Shown one piece after another: positions 56,692-64,000 of a stretch of DNA of 64,000 bases; within the stretch, counting starts at the first letter, position 1; every line of letters starts with the position of its first letter. The stretch lies in the NCBI RefSeq assembly GCF_018326305.1, contig NZ_AP023416.1, forward strand, positions 310,001-374,000, given 5' to 3'. Position numbers and translations under genes: made by a program. The notes beneath the pieces were generated by a model, which did no database searches, had not been told where the DNA came from, and saw only the letters and a program-made list of their open reading frames with translations. The DNA is from Vescimonas fastidiosa. Its GTDB lineage: Bacteria > Bacillota > Clostridia > Oscillospirales > Oscillospiraceae.

Positions 56692-59337
56692 ATGAGCGAA
56701 CTGAAGCGTACCCAATTATACGATGTCCATGTGGCCGCCGGTGCGGAAATGGTGGACTTCGGCGGATGGGAAATGCCCATCCAGTACCCCGGCGGCATCA
56801 TTGCCGAGCATCTGTACACCCGTCAGGTGTGCAGCCTTTTCGATGTGTCTCACATGGGTCGGCTGCTGGTGGAGGGCCCGGAGCGCAAGGCCTTTTTGCA
56901 GCATGTGCTCACCAGCAATGTGGCTGCCCTGGATGTGGGCCTGGCCCAGTACTGCATCATCCCCAATGAAAACGGCGGCGCCGTGGACGACGCCTACCTG
57001 TATATGTTCCAGGAGGATAACTACCTGCTGGTGGTAAACGCCGCCAACACCGAGAAGGACCTGGCCCACCTGCGCGCGGCCCTGCAGGGCTTCGACTGCA
57101 CCATCACCGACATCTCTGCCGACTGGGCGGCCATCGCCGTCCAGGGCCCCCGGAGCAAGGAGATGCTCACCGCTCTCAACGGCGGCGCCCAGATGACCGA
57201 GCCCATGAAGAATGCTCTGGGCACCGTGTCCCTGGAGGGTCACTACGCCCGGGTAGCCAAGACCGGCTACACCGGCGAGCCCCTGGGCTACGAGGTCTAT
57301 GTGCGCAGCGAGGACGCAGCGTGGCTGTGGAACCGCCTGGTGGAAATGGGCGCACACCCCGCCGGCCTGGGCGCCCGGGACACCCTGCGCATGGAGGCAT
57401 CCATGCCCCTGTACGGCCATGAGATGGGCACCGCCCCCGATGGCAGCGAGATCCCCATTTTCGCCGTGCCGCTGGCTAAGTTCGCCGTGAGCTTCTCGGA
57501 GCAGAAGGGGGACTACATCGGCCGCGCCGCTCTGGAAAAGCAGCATAAGTACTTTATGAAGTACATGGACCGTGACTTCTCCGACCTGTCCGGCCTGCCC
57601 CGGAAGATCGCTCCCATCGCTCTGGAGGACCGGGGCGTTATGCGCGCGGGCATGGAGATCTATCAGGGGGATAAGCTGGTGGGCTGGGTCACCAGCGGCA
57701 CCATGGTTCCCTACTTCAAGACCGAGGGCCAGGGCCTTTCCACCGTGATCCTGGAGGCCAGCGGCAAGCGCGCCATCGGCCTGTGCTACATTGACAGCGA
57801 TATTCTCACCGACGACACCGTGGAGGTGGATGTGCGGGGTAAGCGGCTCAAGGCCGTGATTCCCGCCCGGCACATGAGCGTGGGTGCGCCCCCCTTTGCC
57901 AGACCTCTGCTCTATGGTGTGGAGGAGGACGAGCATGGTGTAGGCGGCGGTGACCGCGCTCCTAAGGCCCTGGAGCTGGTACACAAGGCCCTGGAGAACC
58001 ATATCTGGCGCCAGGAGCAGTGCATCAACCTCATCCCCTCGGAGAACACCCCCAGCCGCGCCGTGCGTCTGCTCAGCGGCAGCGATCCCGCTTGCCGTTA
58101 CGCCGAGCATAAGAAGGTTTTGGCCTTCTATGAGAAGGAAGTGTTCTATTATCAGGGCACCAAGTTCATCGACGAGGTGGAGCGCCGCCTGGTGGAGGAG
58201 ATGCGCGCCTACTTCGGCTGCACCGAGGTGGAGACCCGTACCCTCAGCGGCCAGATGTCCAACATGGCTGTATTCTCCGCCCTGATGGACTGGAAAAACC
58301 GTGTGGACCGCAAGCACGAGGCCAAGCGCCTGGGCTATGTGATGAATAACCACATCATCAAGGGCGGCCACCTGTCTGCCCAGCCCATGGGCGCTCTCCA
58401 TGACTATATTGCCATCGACCCCGTGACGGAGAAGCCGGCTGTGGTCAACTTCCCCGTCTGCGCCGATAATCCCTATAAGATGGATGTGGAGGAGACCAAG
58501 AAGCTCATTGACCGCTATCGCCCGGAGCTGATCATATTCGGCAAGAGCATGGTGCTGCACAAGGAGCCTGTGGCCGCCATCCGTCAGTTCGTGGATGAGC
58601 AGAACATCCCCACCACCATCATGTACGACATGGCCCATGTGCTGGGCCTCATCGGCGACCATTTCCAGAATCCCTTTGCCGAGGGCGCAGAGATCGTCAC
58701 CGGCTCTACCCACAAAACCTTCTTCGGCCCCCAGCGCGGCGTCATCGGCGTGAATTACAAGGAGGACGACCTGAAGTACGGCCTGTGGAAGACCATTGAG
58801 AGCCGCACCTTCCCCGGCAGCGTCTCCAACCATCACCTGGGCACCCAGCTGGGTATGCTGATGGCCGCCTATGAAATGAACCAGTTCCGGGATGTGTACC
58901 AGAAGGCCGTCATCGAAAACGCCAAGTCCTTTGCCCGCAGCCTGAAGGCCCATGGGCTGGATGTGGCCGGCGACCCCGCCATTGACTACACCGAGACCCA
59001 CCAGGTCATCGTGTCCGTGGGCTACGGCGAGGGCCCCGAGATCGCCGAGCGCCTGGAGCGCAACAACATCGTGGTGAACTACCAGGCCACCCCCGATGAG
59101 GAGGGCTTCACCGCCTCCGGCGCCCTGCGCATGGGCGTCAGCGAGATGACCCGCTTCGGCTTCGAGGCCGCCGACTTTGACCGCCTGGCCGCCCTCATGG
59201 CCGACTGCATCCTCCGGGGCACGGAGGTGAAGGAGGAAGTGAAGAAGCTGCGTAGCGAGCATTTGGAGATGCGCTACTGCTTCAGCGATGCCGAGATCGA
59301 CGAGGCTCTGGAGAATCTGGCTGCCAAGCTGGTGTAA
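56692..59337 (+). CDS. gcvT: Fusion of glycine cleavage T-protein (GcvT) and a serine hydroxymethyltransferase-like domain
   Basis: 881 residues in one frame. Residues 1-405 are GcvT (aminomethyltransferase): MVDFGGWEMPIQY, VSHMGRLLVEGPE, GLGARDTLRMEASMPLYGHE, and the C-terminal barrel ending near ARHMSVGAPP. After a Gly-rich linker (about 408-420) residues 421-881 form a PLP enzyme of the GlyA family: NLIPSENTPS, GGHLSAQPMG, DMAHVLGLI, and STHKTFFGPQRG with Lys675 as the PLP lysine. The usual YAEGYPGKRYYGG segment is replaced by a longer, different one (YAEHKKVLAF ... VFYYQGTKFIDEVE), so this branch is divergent. The fusion would put methylene-THF formation beside its use in serine synthesis. 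ATG follows AAGGAGGAACCAGA. First gene of gcvT-H-PA-PB-lpd. Confidence 0.93.
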   Translation: MSELKRTQLYDVHVAAGAEMVDFGGWEMPIQYPGGIIAEHLYTRQVCSLFDVSHMGRLLVEGPERKAFLQHVLTSNVAALDVGLAQYCIIPNENGGAVDDAYLYMFQEDNYLLVVNAANTEKDLAHLRAALQGFDCTITDISADWAAIAVQGPRSKEMLTALNGGAQMTEPMKNALGTVSLEGHYARVAKTGYTGEPLGYEVYVRSEDAAWLWNRLVEMGAHPAGLGARDTLRMEASMPLYGHEMGTAPDGSEIPIFAVPLAKFAVSFSEQKGDYIGRAALEKQHKYFMKYMDRDFSDLSGLPRKIAPIALEDRGVMRAGMEIYQGDKLVGWVTSGTMVPYFKTEGQGLSTVILEASGKRAIGLCYIDSDILTDDTVEVDVRGKRLKAVIPARHMSVGAPPFARPLLYGVEEDEHGVGGGDRAPKALELVHKALENHIWRQEQCINLIPSENTPSRAVRLLSGSDPACRYAEHKKVLAFYEKEVFYYQGTKFIDEVERRLVEEMRAYFGCTEVETRTLSGQMSNMAVFSALMDWKNRVDRKHEAKRLGYVMNNHIIKGGHLSAQPMGALHDYIAIDPVTEKPAVVNFPVCADNPYKMDVEETKKLIDRYRPELIIFGKSMVLHKEPVAAIRQFVDEQNIPTTIMYDMAHVLGLIGDHFQNPFAEGAEIVTGSTHKTFFGPQRGVIGVNYKEDDLKYGLWKTIESRTFPGSVSNHHLGTQLGMLMAAYEMNQFRDVYQKAVIENAKSFARSLKAHGLDVAGDPAIDYTETHQVIVSVGYGEGPEIAERLERNNIVVNYQATPDEEGFTASGALRMGVSEMTRFGFEAADFDRLAALMADCILRGTEVKEEVKKLRSEHLEMRYCFSDAEIDEALENLAAKLV

Positions 59338-59416
59338 AAAAGCGTTACGCCCCGCCTCCGTCGGGGGCGGGGCAGAGAAAGCAAACAATATATTTATTTA
59401 ATGGAGGTAAAGTATC

Positions 59417-59794
59417 ATGTTGTATCCTGTCGAGCTGCAATATTCCAAGTCCCATGAGTGGGTGAAGGTAGAGGATGGCGTCACTGTCGTGGGCATTTCC
59501 GATTTTGCCCAGAACGCCCTGGGCGATGTGGTGTTCGTAAACCTGCCCGGTGAGGGCGACAGCGTCACCGCCGGCGATGCCTTCGGCGATGTGGAGTCCG
59601 TGAAGGCCGTGTCCGACCTGGTTTCCCCTGTCAGCGGTACCGTGTGCGCCGTGAATGAGGACCTGCTGGACGCCCCGGAGAAGCTGAACAGCGACCCCTA
59701 CGGCGCCTGGATCATCAAGGTGGAGAATGTGGACGGCAGCGAGGAGCTGCTGGACGCCGCCGCCTATGAGGCCTTCTGCACCGAGGAGGGCTAA
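59417..59794 (+). CDS. gcvH: Glycine cleavage system H protein
   Basis: 125 residues. Lipoyl carrier that shuttles the aminomethyl group between P, T and L proteins. The N-terminal YSKSHEWVKVEDG-like start (QYSKSHEWVKVEDGV), GDVVFVNLPGEGDSV and the lipoyl site FGDVESVKAVSDLVSP with Lys63 are clear. ATG follows ATGGAGGTAAAGTATC. It lies 79 bases after the fusion and three bases before gcvPA, so the subunits are made together. GC-rich inverted arms at 59350-59376 separate it from the fusion gene. Confidence 0.96.
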   Translation: MLYPVELQYSKSHEWVKVEDGVTVVGISDFAQNALGDVVFVNLPGEGDSVTAGDAFGDVESVKAVSDLVSPVSGTVCAVNEDLLDAPEKLNSDPYGAWIIKVENVDGSEELLDAAAYEAFCTEEG

Positions 59795-59797
59795 GCT

Positions 59798-61117
59798 ATG
59801 GGCAGCTATGTTCCCTCTACCGGGACGCAGCGGGAGGAAATGCGTAAGGCTGTAGGCGTAAGCAGTATGCGCGAGCTGTTCCGGGATGTGCCGGAGCAGA
59901 TGCTCCTCACCGAGCCGCTGCATATCCCCGCCGGGATGAGTGAGCTGGAGGTCAGCCGCACCATGACCGCTATGGCCGCGGAGAACCGCGTGTACGGTAC
60001 GGTGCTTCGGGGCGCCGGGGCCTACGACCACTATATCCCCTCCATCGTAAAGTATATCCCTGCCAAGGAGGAGTTCCTCACCGCTTACACCCCCTATCAG
60101 GCGGAAATGAGCCAGGGACTTCTGCAGTCCATTTTCGAGTACCAGACCATGATCTGCCAGCTGACGGGCATGGATGTGTCCAACGCCTCCGTGTATGACG
60201 GCGCCACCGCCGCCGCCGAGGCCGCCGCCATGTGCCGGGACCGCAAGCGCCGGGTGACGCTTATCTCCGGCGCGGCGCACCCCGACACCATCAACACCGT
60301 CCGCACCTATTGCTACGGCACCGGCGACGAGGTGCGTATCGTACCCGTGAAGGACGGCAAGACCGACATGGACGCCCTGGGCGAGATGCTCACGGCGGAG
60401 GTGTCCGGCTTCTATGTGCAGCAGCCCAACTTCTTCGGCCAGTTAGAGGACGCAGAGGCCCTGGGCGCTTTGACCCACCAGGCGGGAGCCCTGTATATCA
60501 TGGGCTGCAACCCCATCGCTCTGGCCATTATGAAAACACCCCGGGCCTGCGGCGCGGACATCGCCGTGGGGGAGGGGCAGCCTCTGGGCCTGCCCCTGGG
60601 CTGCGGCGGCCCCTACCTGGGCTACATGGCCTCCACGGAGAAGCTCATGCGCAAGCTGCCCGGCCGTATCGTGGGCGAGACCACGGATTCCGAAGGCCGC
60701 CGGGCCTATGTGCTGAGCCTGCAAGCCCGGGAGCAGCACATCCGCCGGGAAAAGGCCAGCAGCAACATCTGCTCCAACGAGGCTCTGTGCGCCCTGACCG
60801 CAGGGCTGTACATGGCCACCATGGGCCCGGACGGTATGGCCCAGGCGGCGGAGCAGTCCATGGCCAAGGCACACTATCTGGCCCGGGCCCTGTGCGCCAT
60901 CGAGGGCGTGTCCCTGGCCTATACCGGAGAATATTTCCACGAGTTCGTCACCCATATGCCCCGGCGGGAGGCCGTTCTCTCCGCTCTGGCGGAGGGCGAC
61001 ATCCTGGGCGGCCTGCCTGTGGGTGAGGACGGCGTTCTGTGGTGCGCCACGGAGAAGGTCTCCCGAGCCCAGCTTGACAAGGCTGTTTCCATTGTGAAGG
61101 AGGTGCTGGCAAAATGA
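59798..61117 (+). CDS. gcvPA: Glycine dehydrogenase (decarboxylating) subunit 1
   Basis: 439 residues. N-terminal half of the split P protein, which decarboxylates glycine with PLP and loads the aminomethyl group on GcvH. Recognised by GAGAYDHYIPSIVKYIPAKEEFLTAYTPYQAEMSQGLLQ in pieces, EYQTMICQLTGMDVSNASVYDGATA, PLGCGGPYLGYMA and EKASSNICSNEALCAL. GTG is not used; ATG at 59798 follows GAGGAGGGC inside the gcvH end. The stop overlaps the gcvPB start (ATGA). Confidence 0.96.
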   Translation: MGSYVPSTGTQREEMRKAVGVSSMRELFRDVPEQMLLTEPLHIPAGMSELEVSRTMTAMAAENRVYGTVLRGAGAYDHYIPSIVKYIPAKEEFLTAYTPYQAEMSQGLLQSIFEYQTMICQLTGMDVSNASVYDGATAAAEAAAMCRDRKRRVTLISGAAHPDTINTVRTYCYGTGDEVRIVPVKDGKTDMDALGEMLTAEVSGFYVQQPNFFGQLEDAEALGALTHQAGALYIMGCNPIALAIMKTPRACGADIAVGEGQPLGLPLGCGGPYLGYMASTEKLMRKLPGRIVGETTDSEGRRAYVLSLQAREQHIRREKASSNICSNEALCALTAGLYMATMGPDGMAQAAEQSMAKAHYLARALCAIEGVSLAYTGEYFHEFVTHMPRREAVLSALAEGDILGGLPVGEDGVLWCATEKVSRAQLDKAVSIVKEVLAK

Positions 61118-62517
61118 AGCTGATCTTTGAAAAGAGCGTTCCCGGACGCCGCTGCACCATTCTGCCCGCCTGCGATGTGGAGAGCGTATCCCTGCCCGAC
61201 TCCCTGCGGCGCGAGGAAAAGCCCGCCCTGCCGGAAATGAGCGAGACGGACATCTCCCGCCACTATACGGAGCTGTGCAAGCAGGTCCACGGCGTAAACT
61301 GCGGGTTCTACCCCTTGGGCTCCTGCACCATGAAGTATAATCCCCGCATCGACGAGGAAATGGCAGCCCTGCCCGGCTTTGCGGGGGTACATCCCCTTTC
61401 TCCCGCCCAAGACCGCAAGGGTATGCAGCAGGTGCTGGACACCGCCGCCGAATATCTCTGCCAGATCACCGGCATGGACGATATGACCTTCCAGCCCGCC
61501 GCCGGTGCCCACGGCGAGTTCACCGGCGTGCTGCTTATCAAGCAGTATCACGATGCCCGAGGCGATAAAAAGCGCACCAAGATCATCGTGCCCGACAGCG
61601 CCCACGGCACCAACCCCGCCACCGCGGCCATGTGCGGCTTCGATGTGGTGAACATCGCCTCCGGCCCGGACGGCTGTGTGGATCTGGACGCGCTTCGGGC
61701 CGCTCTGGGGGAGGACACCGCCGGCTTGATGCTCACCAACCCCAACACCGTGGGCATCTTCGACAAGAATATTCTGGAGATCACCCGTCTGGTCCACGAG
61801 GCCGGCGGCCTGTGCTACTATGACGGCGCCAACCTTAACGCCGTTATGGGCGTGGTCCGTCCCGGCGACATGGGCTTTGACTGCATCCACATGAACCTGC
61901 ACAAGACCTTTGCCACGCCCCACGGCGGCGGCGGTCCCGGCGCAGGTGCGGTGGGCTGCAAGGCGTTTTTGAAGGAGTTCCTGCCCCATAGCGCCCTGGC
62001 GGAGGAGCCGGGTCATATCCAGGTGCGCAGCTTCCAGGGCAACTTCCTGGTGGTGGTCCGGGCCCTGGCCTACCTGCTGACTCTGGGCAAGGAGGGCATC
62101 CCCGAGGCGGCGGAGAACGCCGTGCTCAATGCCAACTATCTCATGGCCAAGCTCCGGGGCACCTACACCCCCGCCTACGACCGGCTGTGTATGCATGAGT
62201 TCGTGCTGGATCTCAGCGACCTGAAGAAGGAGACCGGCGTGTCCGCCCTGGATGTGGCCAAGTCCCTTATCGACGAGGGGATCCATCCGCCCACCATGTA
62301 CTTCCCGCTGATCGTCCATGAGGCGCTGATGCTGGAGCCCACGGAGACCGAGGGCATCGAGACCCTGGACCATGCGGCGGAGGTACTGCGCAAGCTGTAT
62401 CATAAGGCCTTTGAGGATGCAGCGTCCATGCACACCGCCCCCCACAATATGCCCATCGGCCGGCCCGACGAGGTTCAGGCGGCCCGCAAGCCCGTCCTGC
62501 GCTGGAAAAACACATGA
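61114..62517 (+). CDS. gcvPB: Glycine dehydrogenase (decarboxylating) subunit 2
   Basis: 467 residues. C-terminal half of the split P protein carrying the PLP lysine, Lys264 in MNLHKTFATPHGGGGPGAG. Other marks: FYPLGSCTMKYNPRIDEEMA, QPAAGAHGEFTGVLLI, PDSAHGTNPATAAMCGFDVV, GGLCYYDGANLNAVMGVVRPGDMG. It pairs with GcvPA as an alpha2beta2 enzyme. Translation is coupled to gcvPA by a four-base overlap. Confidence 0.96.
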   Translation: MKLIFEKSVPGRRCTILPACDVESVSLPDSLRREEKPALPEMSETDISRHYTELCKQVHGVNCGFYPLGSCTMKYNPRIDEEMAALPGFAGVHPLSPAQDRKGMQQVLDTAAEYLCQITGMDDMTFQPAAGAHGEFTGVLLIKQYHDARGDKKRTKIIVPDSAHGTNPATAAMCGFDVVNIASGPDGCVDLDALRAALGEDTAGLMLTNPNTVGIFDKNILEITRLVHEAGGLCYYDGANLNAVMGVVRPGDMGFDCIHMNLHKTFATPHGGGGPGAGAVGCKAFLKEFLPHSALAEEPGHIQVRSFQGNFLVVVRALAYLLTLGKEGIPEAAENAVLNANYLMAKLRGTYTPAYDRLCMHEFVLDLSDLKKETGVSALDVAKSLIDEGIHPPTMYFPLIVHEALMLEPTETEGIETLDHAAEVLRKLYHKAFEDAASMHTAPHNMPIGRPDEVQAARKPVLRWKNT

Positions 62518-62535
62518 TTCACAGGAGGGACTCCT

Positions 62536-63918
62536 ATGTCTGATTATCAACTGCTGGTCATCGGCGCAGGTCCCGGGGGCTATACCGCCGCCCTGCGCGC
62601 CGCCAAGCTGGGGCTGCACACCGCCATTGTGGAGCGCCGGGAGGTGGGCGGCACCTGCCTGAATCGGGGCTGCATCCCCACCAAGACCCTGCTCCACGCC
62701 TCCCAGGTCTACCACGACGCCGCAAACGGCGCGTCCGTGGGCGTCCACGGTGCTCTTTCCTACGACATGGGGGAGATGTTCGCCTTTAAGCGCAGCGTCA
62801 GCGAGAAGCTCCGGGGCGGCATCCTCTCCCTGCTGAAGAGTGCGAAGGTGGATGTGCTTGAGGGTACGGCGCAGATCACCGCCCCCGGCCAGGTCAGTGT
62901 CACCGGCGCTGACGGCACCCGGACGGCGTACACGGCGGAGCGCATTTTGGCCGCCACCGGCTCTGTGAATGTCCGCCCGCCCATCCCCGGCCTGGATCTG
63001 CCCGGGGTCATGACCTCCGACGAGCTGCTGGAGGGGACGGACACGCCCTATGCCTCCATCGTTATCATCGGCGGCGGCGTCATCGGCGTGGAATTTGCCA
63101 CCTTTTACAGTCACCTGGGCTGCCGGGTGACCCTGGTGGAGGGCATGGCCAATTTGCTGCCCCAGCTGGACCGGGAGCTGGGCCAAAATCTGGCGCAGAT
63201 TCTGAAAAAGCAGGGCGTGGAGGTGCTGACCTCCGCCATGGTCCGGTCCCTGGAGCAGACAGGGGAGGGCCTGTGCGTCCATCTGGAGCAAAAGGGCAAG
63301 GAGCTGACCGTCACCGGCGAAAAGGTCCTGTGTGCCATTGGCCGCCGTGCGTATTTCGAGGGCCTATTCGCCCCGGACCTGAACCCGGCGCTGAACGGCA
63401 AGCGCCTGCTGGTGGATGAGGACTACCGCACCAGCATTCCCGGCGTGTACGCCATCGGCGATGCCTCCGCCGCCGTGCAGCTGGCCCATGTGGCTGCGGC
63501 CCAGGGGACGGACTGCGTGGAGCGGATGTGCGGCGGCAAGGGCAGCACGGATCTGAATGTGATCCCCAGCTGCATTTACAGCGCCCCGGAGATCGCCGTG
63601 GTGGGTCTCACCGAGGCCGAGGCCAAGGAGCAGGGCATCCCCGCCGTGTCCGGCAAATGCACCCTGTTCAGCAACGCTCGCACCATCATTGAGGATCCGG
63701 GCCGGTGCTTCATGAAGCTGGTGGCCCGCAGCGATACCCGGGAGATCATCGGTGCGCAGCTCATGTGTCAGCACGCTAGCGACATGATTTCCCAGCTCAG
63801 CACCGCCATGGTGAATCACCTGACGGCCCGGCAGCTTCTCTCCGTTATGCGGCCCCACCCCTCCTTTGAGGAGGCCCTGAGCGAGGCCGTGGAAAATCTG
63901 ACCGCCAAGCTGGCATAA
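62536..63918 (+). CDS. lpdA: Dihydrolipoyl dehydrogenase (L protein)
   Basis: 460 residues. Reoxidises lipoyl-GcvH with NAD+. FAD site VIGAGPGGYTAALRAAKLG at residues 8-26, redox disulfide GGTCLNRGCIPTKTLLHAS (Cys pair near 41 and 46), NAD site IIGGGVIGVEFATFYSHLG near 177-195, second FAD motif YAIGDASAAVQLAHVA, and C-terminal dimer motif HPSFEEALSEA with the active-site His as HP. ATG follows ACAGGAGGGACTCCT. Last gene of the glycine cleavage operon, so likely dedicated to it rather than to a 2-oxoacid dehydrogenase. Confidence 0.95.
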   Translation: MSDYQLLVIGAGPGGYTAALRAAKLGLHTAIVERREVGGTCLNRGCIPTKTLLHASQVYHDAANGASVGVHGALSYDMGEMFAFKRSVSEKLRGGILSLLKSAKVDVLEGTAQITAPGQVSVTGADGTRTAYTAERILAATGSVNVRPPIPGLDLPGVMTSDELLEGTDTPYASIVIIGGGVIGVEFATFYSHLGCRVTLVEGMANLLPQLDRELGQNLAQILKKQGVEVLTSAMVRSLEQTGEGLCVHLEQKGKELTVTGEKVLCAIGRRAYFEGLFAPDLNPALNGKRLLVDEDYRTSIPGVYAIGDASAAVQLAHVAAAQGTDCVERMCGGKGSTDLNVIPSCIYSAPEIAVVGLTEAEAKEQGIPAVSGKCTLFSNARTIIEDPGRCFMKLVARSDTREIIGAQLMCQHASDMISQLSTAMVNHLTARQLLSVMRPHPSFEEALSEAVENLTAKLA

Positions 63919-63923
63919 ATCGC

Positions 63924-63958
63924 AGCAGGCAGGGAAGCGGATGGCTTCTCTGCCTGCT
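63924..63958 (+). terminator. Terminator of the glycine cleavage operon
   Basis: AGCAGGCAGGGAAGC / GCTTCTCTGCCTGCT (one G-U pair) with a short loop, then TTTTT at 63958-63962. Confidence 0.9.
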
Positions 63959-63973
63959 TTTTGAGGTACTTTT

Positions 63974-64000
63974 ATGGAGACGATACAGCAGCAAAAGGCC
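63974..64000 (+). CDS. Start of a next gene, cut by the window edge (tentative)
   Basis: ATG at 63974 opens nine codons (METIQQQKA) to the window end, with TTGAGG as a weak ribosome site. It lies directly after the operon terminator, so it would need its own promoter. Too short to identify. Confidence 0.3.

Noticed and set aside
56716..59388. 890-codon minus-strand frame opposite the GcvT-SHMT fusion
   Set aside because: Antisense shadow caused by strong third-position GC bias; translation is rich in His, Gly, Leu and Ala with no motif. The plus strand carries two well-conserved enzymes.
60919..63291. 790-codon minus-strand frame opposite gcvPA/gcvPB/lpdA
   Set aside because: Same antisense effect across three real, well-conserved genes.

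Overview
The window looks like chromosomal DNA of a GC-rich, anaerobic, spore-forming Firmicute of the class Clostridia, most like gut Oscillospiraceae (inference). The support is a gpr spore protease gene, T-box leaders, strong AGGAGG-type ribosome binding sites, a peptidase U32/ZapA pair, a DnaD plus DnaI-like loader pair, family II pyrophosphatase, a single-cluster ferredoxin and glycine riboswitch control. Genes near replication origins of Firmicutes (parA, parB, a Noc-like ParB, rsmG, mnmE) and three parS-like sites suggest an origin-proximal position. No dnaA or oriC is visible.

Layout. 1-3.7 kb: a partial LysR regulator, a 26-residue hydrophobic peptide gene, a MATE exporter and an alanyl-tRNA editing protein. 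4.6-8.3 kb: hisS-aspS behind a T-box. 8.3-13.7 kb (minus strand): a methylglyoxal-synthase-like gene, minD-like, rsmG, mscL, serS, parB and parA. 13.9-22.8 kb (minus): a GH13 enzyme, then zapA, U32 peptidase, dut, maf, mreC, mreD and PBP2, a division and cell-shape block. 23-31.3 kb (mostly plus): dnaD-like, dnaI-like, mnmE, degV, prmA, an XRE regulator divergent from a tiny acidic protein, and noc-like. 31.5-40.4 kb (mostly minus): a membrane-anchored Cys/His protein, glyS with T-box, rpsT, gpr, a zinc-ribbon membrane protein divergent from an XRE regulator, a small sense/antisense RNA module, pnp, rpsO and ferredoxin. 40.8-48.2 kb (plus): GntR-ABC transporter operon, pyrophosphatase, and ECF sigma factor/anti-sigma/lipoprotein. 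48.7-56.3 kb: an NSS transporter, then a one-carbon cluster (homocysteine methyltransferase-like, DUF2284, a UroD-corrinoid fusion, an amidohydrolase) and a DUF4428/SHOCT protein. 56.4-63.9 kb: a tandem glycine riboswitch and a complete glycine cleavage operon whose first gene fuses GcvT to a serine hydroxymethyltransferase-like domain.

Intergenic space is unusually rich in repeats. One family is a roughly 180-bp element with four near-full copies and several remnants. A second is made of short modular palindromes (GTAGGGGC-type ends, and GTCATTGCGA...GTGGCAATCCG frames) packed into blocks between operons. Two roughly 125-bp sequences, each present three times, sit inside what is otherwise the small loop of such palindromes.

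The observations I consider most worth testing are the 36.99-37.28 kb module (28-codon peptide gene with a perfect promoter facing a short RNA with its own promoter and terminator, overlapping at their 3' ends, like a type I toxin-antitoxin pair), the GcvT-SHMT fusion, the UroD-corrinoid fusion cluster, and the loop-expanded palindromes. All functional calls rest on reading the translated sequence and memory of families; no database search was possible.
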